In this document: piece after piece, positions 1 through 6,320 of the stretch | Position numbering within the stretch: the first letter of the stretch is position 1 | Layout of the letters: every line of letters begins with the position of its first letter | Source of the DNA: DATKGN01 sp964385705 | GTDB lineage: Bacteria > Patescibacteriota > Microgenomatia > UBA10105 > UBA927 | Direction: 5' to 3' | DNA: 14,795 nucleotides | NCBI GenBank assembly: GCA_964385705.1 | Contig: CAYLQG010000037.1 | Location: 1 to 14,795 of the forward strand | Notes under the pieces: generated by a model | What the model was told of the DNA's origin: nothing | Seen by the model: the letters and a program-made list of their open reading frames with translations, nothing else | Database searches by the model: none | Program-made: the position numbers and the translations under genes

Positions 1-89
1 ACCGGGAATTTCACAACCCCCCCAACATGCCTGCCGACGCGATAAACCTCCGGTAATTTCTCTACCCCTTACTCCAGGGAAACGACTCG
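1..89 (+). pseudogene. Damaged upstream coding sequence of tyrS at the window edge
   Basis: The frame of the tyrS gene continues upstream of its first usable start. Codons 57-89 encode FLYPLLQGNDS, which matches the conserved TyrRS segment (normally FLYPLLQGYDS) just before VAMKVDLELGG. An in-frame TAA lies at 54-56, where related enzymes usually have a coding residue (often Glu, so one base from GAA). Further left, traces such as REF and INLR can be read but the spacing is too short and a run of seven C lies at 17-23. I read this as either sequence error at a contig end or a genuinely broken gene. It is not an intergenic region. Confidence 0.6.
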
Positions 90-761
90 GTGGCCATGAA
101 GGTTGATCTCGAGCTCGGTGGTACTGATCAGACATTCAACATGCTTGCGGGCCGGACACTCGTCAAAGCGATGCTTGGAAAGGAAAAATTTGTGATGACC
201 GTTCCGCTTCTTGCCGATTCCAAAGGAGTAAAGATCGGGAAGACCGAGGGAAATGTCATCGGGTTGACGGACCCACCCAATGATTTTTACGCAAAAATAA
301 TGTCCTTAAGCGACGATGCGATCGTCCCGTGCTTTAAATTATTAACGGATCTGCCAATGGAAGAAATAGAATCGATGAAACAGACAATTGAAAAGGGCGC
401 CAATCCAATGGATTTCAAAAAGAAGTTAGCGTTTCAGCTAACCGAATATTTGCATACGGAAAGCGAGGCGCATCAAGCAGAAGTGAATTTTGAACTTATT
501 CATCAAAGAGGCCAGTCGTCCCAATTATCGTCGGCCGACATTCCTATGCTTGCCATCAAGCAAGATACTTGGGATAGAGTCGAATTTTTATCACAAAATA
601 ATCTGGCAAGTAGTAAATCGGAAGCGAAAAGATTACTGGAACAAAACGCTGTCGAACAGAATGACATCGTGATTCACGCATCAAAGGAGAAGCTCACCAT
701 TCAAAATGGTGATATAATAAAGGTAGGAAAGAAACGATTATTTAGAATCAAACTAACCTAA
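90..761 (+). CDS. tyrS: Tyrosyl-tRNA synthetase, C-terminal two-thirds (5' part missing or damaged)
   Basis: This is the class I aminoacyl-tRNA synthetase that charges tRNA(Tyr) with tyrosine in the cytoplasm. The visible 223 residues begin inside the catalytic domain: VDLELGGTDQTFN (residues 5-17) is the tyrosine/ATP-site segment, KIGKT at 48-52 is the KMSKS-type signature loop, followed by EGNVIGLTD. From about residue 155 to the end there is an S4 RNA-binding domain (SKSEAKRLLEQ, then GDIIKVGKKRLFRI). A complete TyrRS has about 400 residues, so some 170-190 residues, including the HIGH motif, are missing. The GTG at 90 is only the first possible start after an in-frame TAA at 54-56. Homology continues to its left, so 90 is not a biological start. 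The Tyr normally found in QGYDS is Asn just upstream. Confidence 0.93.
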   Translation: MAMKVDLELGGTDQTFNMLAGRTLVKAMLGKEKFVMTVPLLADSKGVKIGKTEGNVIGLTDPPNDFYAKIMSLSDDAIVPCFKLLTDLPMEEIESMKQTIEKGANPMDFKKKLAFQLTEYLHTESEAHQAEVNFELIHQRGQSSQLSSADIPMLAIKQDTWDRVEFLSQNNLASSKSEAKRLLEQNAVEQNDIVIHASKEKLTIQNGDIIKVGKKRLFRIKLT

Positions 762-764
762 AAG

Positions 765-792
765 ATTGCTTCGCCACAGAGTGGCTCGCAAT
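765..792. repeat. Palindromic repeat-like hairpin downstream of tyrS
   Basis: The sequence ATTGC-TTC-GCCAC-AGA-GTGGC-TC-GCAAT folds into two perfect 5-bp stems separated by a small purine-rich internal loop (GA facing GAA on the other strand) and a 3-base loop. It is flanked by A-rich stretches. Short palindromes of the form CATTGCGAG...GAAGCAAT are, from memory, scattered in intergenic regions of many unrelated environmental genomes, so I take this as a small dispersed palindromic element. On the - strand it is followed by CTTTT. On the + strand, where it would follow tyrS, there is no T run, so it is a poor intrinsic terminator for tyrS. Confidence 0.6.
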
Positions 793-802
793 GACAAAAA
801 AT

Positions 803-907
803 ATGAACTTTTTTAGGAAGCACGAGAAATTTTGGAAAATAATTGTCGTTATCGCATCGGTTGCGCTTATCGCAAGTTCATTTCTACCTCTTCTTTCCTT
901 GAGATAA
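803..907 (+). CDS. Small single-helix membrane protein of 34 residues, function unknown
   Basis: A short open frame encodes 34 residues with a basic/aromatic N-terminus (MNFFRKHEKFWK) followed by one hydrophobic helix of about 20 residues (roughly 13-32) and a short LSLR end. This is the layout of a small N-in membrane protein. An in-frame ATG at 791 would add MTKN (38 residues) but lies inside the palindromic repeat, so 803 is preferred. No Shine-Dalgarno is seen. It lies alone between tyrS and recG on the same strand, about 40 bases after tyrS and 50 before recG. I do not recognise a family. The evidence is only the compositional pattern, so it could be a chance frame. Confidence 0.45.
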   Translation: MNFFRKHEKFWKIIVVIASVALIASSFLPLLSLR

Positions 908-944
908 CCCAGGCAGCGGCCTCTCGATAATTTCCATCGTACGT

Positions 945-950
945 GTATAA
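945..950 (+). promoter_or_regulatory. Perfect -10 box (TATAAT) seven bases before the recG start codon
   Basis: TATAAT at 945-950 is followed by seven bases and then ATG at 958. Transcription from such a box would start at or next to the start codon, giving a leaderless mRNA. No good -35 is present at 17 bases; the best match nearby is TCGATA with a 15-base spacer. The placement also argues that the GTG at 943 is not the start, because it overlaps the box. Confidence 0.6.
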
Positions 951-957
951 TCGGGTC

Positions 958-3042
958 ATGGAACTGTCCCTCGAAACCCCAATCCGATATCTCCCACACG
1001 TCGGGCCGGTGATGGCCTCGCGTCTCACAAAATTAGGCATAGAAACGGTGGATGAGCTTCTTTTCCACATCCCATTTAGATACGACGATTTCTCGCTCGT
1101 CTCAACCATTGGTGAAGTCCAGCCGGGAGAGACGGTGACGGTAAAGGGGACGGTCGAAAAATTCAGTGCGTTTTTTACCAAAACCGGCAAGAAAATACAG
1201 GAGGCACGGGTGGTCGATGATACGGGAAAACTATCCGTCGTTTGGTTTAACCAACCGTATCTCCGAAGCGTCATACGGGAAGGATTAACCGTGAGACTAT
1301 CCGGAAATATCAACTGGTTCGGTCACAAGCTGGTCATGAATTCCCCTCAATATGAAGTTGTTGCGGATGTAACTGCATCGTCCCTTCATACCGGCCGACT
1401 TGTCCCTGTATATCCTGAAACGGAAGGTGTTTCATCCAAGTGGTTACGGGGTCGGATTGCATTCGTTCTGGAAAATATGGCCCAGAATATTGTCGATTAT
1501 ATGCCGGAGGAAATCCTTCAAAGCGAGCATTTTATGCCCCTTAAAAGTGCGATTGAGACTATCCATTTCCCGCAGTCACTTGAAAAAGCAGGGGAGGCAC
1601 GCGCCCGGCTTGCATTCGATGAGATATTGACACTTCAAGTCGGCGCCTACGAGCAGAAGTATGAACGGTTAAAGCACGAGCGTGCACATATGTTTTCAAT
1701 CCCGGAGCGTGAAATTTCCTCACTCATTTCATCCCTCCCATTCCGCCTGACCGATGACCAGAAGACGGCGCTCGCGGACATTTTTTCCGATTTAAAGCAC
1801 CCATACCCTATGAACAGATTGCTTGAGGGGGATGTCGGATCTGGAAAAACCGTAGTAGCTGCCATTGCCATGTATGTCGCATACAAAAACGGGTTTCAGT
1901 CAATCCTCATGGCGCCGACCCAAATTTTAGCCCAGCAGCATTTTAAAACTATCTCAGCGCTTCTTAATCCGCTTTCGATCCGCGTCGATTTCGTGAGTGG
2001 AGATGTTAAAACGTTGCCAACGGTTCATCCAAAAAACCAAACGACGATTGTTGAACGGAGTCAAGCCGCCCCGTCGGTCATCATCGGAACACACGCGCTT
2101 CTTACGAATTCGCTTGCGATTGATGACCTCGGGCTCGTTGTCATAGACGAGCAGCACCGTTTCGGCGTTACGCAGCGTGCGACGCTCATGAAAAAAAGCG
2201 AAACTGGCAAAATTCCGCACCTTCTCACGATGACAGCAACCCCGATCCCGAGGACGATCGCCAAAACGATTCTCGGACATTTGGACCTCTCCGCGCTTAA
2301 TACCATGCCCCAGGGGCGTCAAAAGATAAAAACGTGGGTCGTCCCGAACGAAAAAAGAGAATCGGCGTATGTGTGGATTACCAAGCAAATAAAAGAAACG
2401 GGCGGGCAGGTATTTGTCATTTGTCCACTTATTGAAGAATCGGAGAGTCTGACGACCGTAAAGGCGGTTACGAAGGAATTTGAACAACTCAAAAAGGTTT
2501 TCCCGAAACTATCCCTCGGATTACTTCACGGCCGAATGAAAGCGGATCAAAAAACAAAAGTGCTTGAGGATTTCACAAAAAGAAAACATCAGATACTTGT
2601 TGCAACTCCCGTCGTCGAGGTCGGTATCGATATTGCCAATGCATCAATTATGCTCATTGAAGCTGCCGACCGATTCGGCTTGGGGCAGCTACATCAGATG
2701 CGGGGAAGGGTCGGACGAGGGACTCTCGCGTCCTATTGTCTATTGTTTACCGAATCGGAAGATGAGAAGACCCTCAAGCGCTTGAAAGCCCTTGAAACGG
2801 TTCATAGCGGCCCTGAACTCGCGGAAATCGATCTAAGTCTTCGGGGCGCGGGTGAACTCCTAGGGACGAGACAACATGGCATTCCGAGCCTCAAAATTGC
2901 TTCGTTCAGCGACACAAAGACGATAGCCAAAACGCAGGCTGCGCTTAAAACGCTAACATCCATCGATCCGAGTCTAAAGGCGTTTGGCCCCTTGAGACAA
3001 CACGCCAAACAGGGTATAATAAAGCCTATTACGCAGGATTAA
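958..3042 (+). CDS. recG: ATP-dependent DNA helicase RecG
   Basis: RecG is a superfamily 2 helicase that remodels stalled replication forks and branched recombination intermediates. The 694-residue length is normal for the family. Order: N-terminal wedge/OB domain (about 1-170, with HIPFRYDD early), then the helicase core with Walker A GDVGSGKT (about 291-298), the ILMAPTQILAQQH motif, Walker B as DEQHRFG (about 397), TMTATPIPRT, and the second RecA-like lobe with VATPVVEVGIDI, QMRGRVGRG and finally the RecG C-terminal region (LRGAGELLGTRQHG). All motor motifs are intact. I chose ATG 958 because an upstream in-frame GTG (943) overlaps the TATAAT box and adds residues (YNRV) unlike the family. 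The C-terminal codons carry a promoter for rpmF. No fatty-acid genes follow, unlike in Bacillus. Confidence 0.97.
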   Translation: MELSLETPIRYLPHVGPVMASRLTKLGIETVDELLFHIPFRYDDFSLVSTIGEVQPGETVTVKGTVEKFSAFFTKTGKKIQEARVVDDTGKLSVVWFNQPYLRSVIREGLTVRLSGNINWFGHKLVMNSPQYEVVADVTASSLHTGRLVPVYPETEGVSSKWLRGRIAFVLENMAQNIVDYMPEEILQSEHFMPLKSAIETIHFPQSLEKAGEARARLAFDEILTLQVGAYEQKYERLKHERAHMFSIPEREISSLISSLPFRLTDDQKTALADIFSDLKHPYPMNRLLEGDVGSGKTVVAAIAMYVAYKNGFQSILMAPTQILAQQHFKTISALLNPLSIRVDFVSGDVKTLPTVHPKNQTTIVERSQAAPSVIIGTHALLTNSLAIDDLGLVVIDEQHRFGVTQRATLMKKSETGKIPHLLTMTATPIPRTIAKTILGHLDLSALNTMPQGRQKIKTWVVPNEKRESAYVWITKQIKETGGQVFVICPLIEESESLTTVKAVTKEFEQLKKVFPKLSLGLLHGRMKADQKTKVLEDFTKRKHQILVATPVVEVGIDIANASIMLIEAADRFGLGQLHQMRGRVGRGTLASYCLLFTESEDEKTLKRLKALETVHSGPELAEIDLSLRGAGELLGTRQHGIPSLKIASFSDTKTIAKTQAALKTLTSIDPSLKAFGPLRQHAKQGIIKPITQD
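2992..3020 (+). promoter_or_regulatory. Promoter for rpmF inside the end of recG
   Basis: TTGAGA (2992-2997), a 17-base spacer and a perfect TATAAT (3015-3020) form a strong sigma-70 type promoter within the last codons of recG. The predicted transcript would start near 3027 and carry a leader of roughly 28 bases before the rpmF ATG at 3055. This would uncouple the ribosomal-protein gene from recG. It is read from consensus match only. Confidence 0.65.
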
Positions 3043-3054
3043 TCGTAATTTTAT

Positions 3055-3261
3055 ATGGCTCCACTACCAAAACGAAGACATAGCACGAGACGGGGCGGCA
3101 AACGAAAAGCCGCGATTTCATTAACCCTCCTCGGACTTACCAAATGCTCAAATTGCGGGGTCCTTCGGCCGGCTCACCAAGTTTGTCCGTCTTGCGGATT
3201 TTACAACGGGAAAGAAGTCGTAAAGCAAAAAATAAAAAAAGAAAAGAAGTCACAGAGTTAA
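3055..3261 (+). CDS. rpmF: Large ribosomal subunit protein bL32
   Basis: This 68-residue basic protein of the 50S subunit has the usual bL32 layout: MAPLPKRRHSTRRGGKR at the N-terminus (a variant of the AVPKRRxSxSRxxxRR start), then CSNC (31-34) and CPSC (44-47) forming a zinc ribbon, with the typical GFYNGKEV and a lysine-rich tail. The four-Cys zinc form is the one also found in Gram-positive bacteria. The ATG at 3055 has no Shine-Dalgarno; it is preceded by AT-rich sequence and by the promoter in the end of recG. An inverted repeat begins at its stop codon. In many bacteria rpmF sits with plsX and fab genes; here it is directly followed by nusB. Confidence 0.95.
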   Translation: MAPLPKRRHSTRRGGKRKAAISLTLLGLTKCSNCGVLRPAHQVCPSCGFYNGKEVVKQKIKKEKKSQS

Positions 3262-3318
3262 GAATTAGGAATTAAGGCGGGGAAAGTACTGGTGCCTTAA
3301 TTAATAATTCGTAATTCT
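3261..3318. repeat. AT-rich imperfect inverted repeat between rpmF and nusB
   Basis: The left arm at 3261-3278 (AGAATTAGGAATTAAGGC) pairs with the right arm at 3294-3318: AATTAAGGC (3270-3278) with GCCTTAATT (3294-3302), and AGAATTA (3261-3267) with TAATTCT (3312-3318), leaving a bulge of nine bases on the right. The 15-base loop is G-rich on its left side. No T run follows, so it is not a classical intrinsic terminator. It fills almost the whole 63-base gap and ends seven bases before the nusB start, so it could act on nusB translation or be a remnant of a small palindromic element. Confidence 0.6.
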
Positions 3319-3324
3319 CCATCC

Positions 3325-3678
3325 ATGAAGACCGCAAACGATCCCCGACATCAAAAAAGAATTGACCGCATGCAGAAACTTTTCGCCTATAGCTTTAGAG
3401 AAAACGTGGTCGACCCCGATATTAAAGATATTATTAAGGTATTACCGGCAGTTGACGAAAAAATCCAAAAAGCTGCGCCCGAATGGCCGCTTCCAAAAAT
3501 TGCCCACATCGATCTTGCCGTCCTACGGCTTGCCGTGTATGAGCTCACGACAACCAAAAGTGAACCGCCGAAAGTAATCATTGATGAGGCTGTGGAGCTT
3601 GCAAAATCGTATGGCAACGAAAACAGTGCCAAATTCGTGAATGGTGTATTGGGAACAATTCTCAAGGAGGCGGCGTGA
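3325..3678 (+). CDS. nusB: Transcription antitermination factor NusB
   Basis: NusB is a small all-helical RNA-binding protein that joins NusE (S10) on boxA RNA and supports rRNA transcription antitermination and ribosome assembly. The protein has 117 residues, within the lower range for the family. The N-terminal helix carries the basic DPRHQKRIDRMQKLFAYSF segment (boxA-contacting side), and the family signature follows near the C-terminus (VIIDEAVELAKSYGNENSAK, then FVNGVLG, about 83-110). The start at 3325 fits the usual N-terminus and no other ATG is close. No Shine-Dalgarno is visible. Its last codons overlap the rnc start by four bases (GTGA), so the two genes are probably translationally coupled, which suits a shared role in rRNA production. 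Confidence 0.93.
   Translation: MKTANDPRHQKRIDRMQKLFAYSFRENVVDPDIKDIIKVLPAVDEKIQKAAPEWPLPKIAHIDLAVLRLAVYELTTTKSEPPKVIIDEAVELAKSYGNENSAKFVNGVLGTILKEAA
3664..3670 (+). promoter_or_regulatory. Strong Shine-Dalgarno (AAGGAGG) for rnc
   Basis: AAGGAGG lies four bases before the GTG at 3675 and is the only full Shine-Dalgarno sequence before any gene in this window. It decides the GTG start of rnc, although the spacing is short. It also doubles as the Lys-Glu codons at the end of nusB, so chance cannot be excluded. Confidence 0.6.
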
Positions 3679-4361
3679 CACTTACGGATCTCGAAACCAA
3701 AATTAACATCCATTTCCATAATGATGCGCTTCTTAAACGGGCGTTTATTCACCGTTCATATCTCAATGAAGCAAAACATCAGGAGTCATCCAATGAACGT
3801 CTGGAATTTTTAGGGGACTCCGTATTATCATTTTTGACATCCCATTTTCTCTATGAGAAGTATTCGGATTTCCCTGAGGGGACGCTTACAAATATCAGAT
3901 CCAGTCTCGTTAAAACGCAAAGTTTGGCTGAAGTCGCCAAAAAACTGGATTTGGGAACACTTCTACAGTTAAGCCACGGCGAGGAAGCATCAGGCGGCAG
4001 GCAGAATTCGTCGCTTCTTGCTGACGCATTTGAGGCGCTTCTTGGGGCAATTTTCCTTGACCAGGGAGTCGAGGTGGCAAGGACATTCCTCGCCGCAAAC
4101 CTTTTCCCCAACGCACAGGACATCGTTGACACCAAATCCTATATCGACTATAAAAGTCTGCTTCAGGAAATTGTGCAGAAAGAATCGCGCGTTTCTCCGA
4201 CGTATCAGGTCGTGAAAAGCGAAGGACCGGACCATGCAAAGACATTTTGGGTTGAAGCGACCACGGGGGGCGTCGTTCTTGGAAGCGGGTCCGGTAAATC
4301 AAAACAGGAAGCAGAACAGATGGCAGCAGCTTCAGCGCTTGAGAAGATCGGTAAAACATGA
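3675..4361 (+). CDS. rnc: Ribonuclease III
   Basis: RNase III cuts double-stranded RNA and separates the precursors of 16S and 23S rRNA. The 228-residue protein has both usual domains. The catalytic domain carries NERLEFLGDSVLS (40-52), with metal-binding E41, E44 and D48, and the second pair in LLADAFEALLGAIFLD, with D117 and E120. These match the E. coli residues with a shift of three. The dsRNA-binding domain spans about 158-226 (DYKSLLQEIVQK, then GSGKSKQEAEQMAAASAL). The gene starts with GTG overlapping the nusB stop by four bases and is preceded by AAGGAGG. The gene downstream is rpsP, whose promoter lies in the last codons of rnc. In Firmicutes rnc is followed by smc, ftsY and ffh, which are absent here. 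Confidence 0.97.
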   Translation: MTLTDLETKINIHFHNDALLKRAFIHRSYLNEAKHQESSNERLEFLGDSVLSFLTSHFLYEKYSDFPEGTLTNIRSSLVKTQSLAEVAKKLDLGTLLQLSHGEEASGGRQNSSLLADAFEALLGAIFLDQGVEVARTFLAANLFPNAQDIVDTKSYIDYKSLLQEIVQKESRVSPTYQVVKSEGPDHAKTFWVEATTGGVVLGSGSGKSKQEAEQMAAASALEKIGKT

Positions 4362-4367
4362 TATTAT
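4339..4367 (+). promoter_or_regulatory. Promoter for the rpsP-khpA-trmD unit inside the end of rnc
   Basis: TTGAGA (4339-4344), a 17-base spacer and TATTAT (4362-4367) lie across the end of rnc. The box ends nine bases before the rpsP ATG at 4377, so the transcript would have almost no leader. The -35 hexamer is identical to that of the rpmF promoter, and so is the spacing. Confidence 0.6.
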
Positions 4368-4376
4368 ATAGCCTCA

Positions 4377-4601
4377 ATGCTTAAAATCAGACTTGCACAA
4401 ACAGGCACAACAAACCGCAAAACCTACAGGATCGTCGCGATCGAAGAGGGGAAGCGGCGTGATGGAAAACAGGTCGAGATACTCGGATTTTATAATCCTC
4501 TCGTCAAACCCCCGCAGATTCAGATAAATAAGGACCGCGTCGCCTATTGGAAGAAAAACGGTGCGCAGATTACTGAAGCTGTTCAGAAACTCTTGTCATA
4601 A
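4377..4601 (+). CDS. rpsP: Small ribosomal subunit protein bS16
   Basis: bS16 is an early-binding 30S protein. This copy has 74 residues, slightly shorter than the usual 80-90. The family opening MLKIRLAQTGTTNRKTYRIV is followed by KRRDGKQVEILGFYNP and a helical C-terminus (DRVAYWKKNGAQITEAVQKLL), all typical. The start has no Shine-Dalgarno but is nine bases from a -10 box. Only three bases separate its stop from the khpA start, so the two are co-transcribed and likely co-translated. The rpsP-khpA pair is widely conserved in bacteria. Confidence 0.96.
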   Translation: MLKIRLAQTGTTNRKTYRIVAIEEGKRRDGKQVEILGFYNPLVKPPQIQINKDRVAYWKKNGAQITEAVQKLLS

Positions 4602-4604
4602 TTC

Positions 4605-4868
4605 ATGAAAGATACATTACTTTTTCTCCTGCAGAAAATCGTTGATCATCCTGATGATATTGTCGTTGATGATACACAGGAAGATACGAGGATGCTTTTC
4701 ACCATCCACGCAAATCAGGAAGATATAGGCAAAATTATCGGAAAAAATGGGCGGATTATAAAAGCGCTCCGTGACCTTCTTAAACTCATGGCGACGAAAG
4801 AAAATGTCTATGTTGACCTGGTTCTCGCTGAAGAAGTTACAGAAGAAGTAGCAGGCGAACAGGTCTAA
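4605..4868 (+). CDS. khpA: KH-domain RNA-binding protein KhpA (YlqC family)
   Basis: This 87-residue protein is a single KH domain. The RNA-binding loop GKNG (46-49) sits in IGKIIGKNGRIIKALRDLL, and the flanking strands (TRMLFTIHANQEDIG and NVYVDLVLAEE) fit the family. In Gram-positive bacteria KhpA pairs with KhpB (EloR/Jag) and binds many mRNAs and sRNAs, affecting cell elongation and division; whether this partner exists here cannot be seen. It follows rpsP by three bases, as in most bacteria, and precedes trmD directly, without rimM between them. The C-terminus is acidic (EEVTEEVAGEQV). No Shine-Dalgarno is visible. Confidence 0.92.
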   Translation: MKDTLLFLLQKIVDHPDDIVVDDTQEDTRMLFTIHANQEDIGKIIGKNGRIIKALRDLLKLMATKENVYVDLVLAEEVTEEVAGEQV

Positions 4869-4880
4869 TCGTCTCCCGAT

Positions 4881-5561
4881 ATGCTCCATATCAGTATACT
4901 GACACTTTTCCCCCATATGTTTGCCGGTCCGTTTGATGAGTCGATCATTCACCGTGCCGTCAAAAATAATCTGGTTTCAATCGACTACATTGATCTTCGG
5001 AAGTATGCGGAAGATACGTACAAAAGTGTCGATGACCGCCCGTATGGCGGCGGACACGGGATGATTTTACGCGTAGATATTATTGACCGTGCGTTAAACG
5101 ATATAAAACACAAATACAGCGGAACATCTCACGTGATTCTTCTTGACCCGCAGGGCAAAACGTACTCCCAAACAAAAGCAAAAGAGCTGAGCCGGAAAAA
5201 CCATATAATCCTTATCTGCGGCCATTATGAAACGTTTGATGAACGCGTCCGCGGGCTTGTCGATGAAGAGCTCTCGATCGGAGATTATATCGTAACAGGC
5301 GGGGAACTCCCGGCAATGATAGTTGTTGACAGTGTTACACGTCTCCTCCCGAATGCCCTCTTAAAATCACAAGCCACACGCGACGAATCCTTTTCAAAAC
5401 CTATCCTCGAATATCCGCAATACACACGGCCCGAAGTATATAAAACCTACAAAGTCCCGGCCATATTATTATCAGGGGATCATAAAAAAATCGACCTGTG
5501 GAGACAATCGCAAGCACTCAAACGTACAAAAAAACGACGACCCGACCTACTGAAACCCTAA
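4881..5561 (+). CDS. trmD: tRNA (guanine-37-N1)-methyltransferase TrmD
   Basis: TrmD methylates G37 next to the anticodon with S-adenosylmethionine and prevents +1 frameshifting. The 226-residue length is near the usual 230-250. Trefoil-knot SPOUT motifs are present: DDRPYGGGHGMIL (51-63), ILLDPQGK (87-93), SIGDYIVTGGELPAM (132-146), the C-terminal EYPQYTRPEVY and VPAILLSGDHKKIDLWR. The loop normally CGRYEGIDER reads CGHYETFDER (113-122), differing at three positions, including the Gly next to the methyl donor site; the catalytic Asp region is intact. LSGNH is LSGDH. It is the last gene of the + strand group and converges on pilO with only nine bases between the stops. The bL19 gene that commonly follows trmD is not here. 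Confidence 0.96.
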   Translation: MLHISILTLFPHMFAGPFDESIIHRAVKNNLVSIDYIDLRKYAEDTYKSVDDRPYGGGHGMILRVDIIDRALNDIKHKYSGTSHVILLDPQGKTYSQTKAKELSRKNHIILICGHYETFDERVRGLVDEELSIGDYIVTGGELPAMIVVDSVTRLLPNALLKSQATRDESFSKPILEYPQYTRPEVYKTYKVPAILLSGDHKKIDLWRQSQALKRTKKRRPDLLKP

Positions 5562-5570
5562 AAAAGATAT

Positions 5571-6317
5571 CTACTGCGGGGAGAACGGATCAGTCCGGGA
5601 GGTATTAAGAACAGGAGGCATCGACGAGTCCGACTGAGTTGCAATACCAAGAACGGGCATTTTTTCAACCGTTGCGATAATCTGGTTTTCTTTTGCCGTA
5701 AGCGGCTCAATAGGAGAATCAACGGGTCCGATCGTCAATGAAATCGGTGAATAAAATGCATCCATTCCCAAATGAACGGTTATATTTGACGGATCAAGAA
5801 ATGAAATATCAAAATCCCGCACGCGGAAAAACCGGCGCACGGAGACTACTTGGGCCAGAAAATTATGTATTTGATCATAATTTCCCGCAATCGTCACACT
5901 GAAAGGCAGCAGACTACTCCCGATCTGGCGCTCTTCATTCGTTTGTTTTTGTGCCGATTGGGTAGCGATAGATCCGGGTTTCGTCAGCGAAACTTCCACA
6001 ACGGTTACTCCGCTTTGTGCGCCAAGCGCATCAATCGTTGTAAAAAGCGTTGTTAATGATTTATCCGACGGAACCGCCAAAATAAGTTGTCGAAGTTGAT
6101 CTTTATATGTTTGCTCATCTTCATTGTTGAGTACGGTCATCTTTGACTGCAACTCCAATACACTCGATGAGAGTGCAACGGAATCAGTACGGATCTGAAT
6201 AATCTTACCGACAATCGGAACTATGCCGAAAACCGTACCCAAGACGGCGATGAGTATCATTAAAACCGGTATGATAATTCCCTGATATGTCCGTAAGAGT
6301 TTGGGTAGTGGTGTCAT
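5571..6317 (-). CDS. pilO: Type IV pilus assembly protein PilO-like
   Basis: PilO is an inner-membrane platform protein that dimerises with PilN and links the pilus machinery across the periplasmic side. The 248 residues begin with a short cytoplasmic tail, one membrane helix (about 13-35), a helical/coiled region (about 38-75) and the ferredoxin-like core typical of PilO (LPFSVTIAGNYDQIHNFLAQ, then VVSVRRFFRVRDFDIS, about 137-172). The C-terminus is extended by about 50 residues and ends in SRTDPFSPQ, which resembles the DPF motif of PilP. It is the last gene of the pilus operon, three bases after pilN. Assignment rests on order (pilM-pilN-pilO), topology and the core motif; sequence identity in this family is always low. 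Confidence 0.85.
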   Translation of the reverse strand: MTPLPKLLRTYQGIIIPVLMILIAVLGTVFGIVPIVGKIIQIRTDSVALSSSVLELQSKMTVLNNEDEQTYKDQLRQLILAVPSDKSLTTLFTTIDALGAQSGVTVVEVSLTKPGSIATQSAQKQTNEERQIGSSLLPFSVTIAGNYDQIHNFLAQVVSVRRFFRVRDFDISFLDPSNITVHLGMDAFYSPISLTIGPVDSPIEPLTAKENQIIATVEKMPVLGIATQSDSSMPPVLNTSRTDPFSPQ

Positions 6318-6320
6318 ATA

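Noticed and set aside
765..792. Intrinsic terminator of tyrS
   Set aside because: The hairpin is followed by GACAAAAAA on the + strand, without a T run.
943..957. GTG start for recG, five codons upstream of the ATG
   Set aside because: The GTG overlaps the TATAAT box, has no ribosome-binding site, and the added residues do not fit the RecG N-terminus.
1954..2487. Long - strand open frame inside recG
   Set aside because: It is a shadow of recG: basic, low-complexity composition, no recognisable motif, and all helicase motifs lie on the + strand.
3261..3318. Intrinsic terminator after rpmF
   Set aside because: The stem is long and AT-rich, with a bulge and no T run.
3910..4377. Long - strand open frame inside rnc
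   Set aside because: It is a shadow of rnc, whose catalytic residues and dsRNA-binding domain are intact on the + strand.
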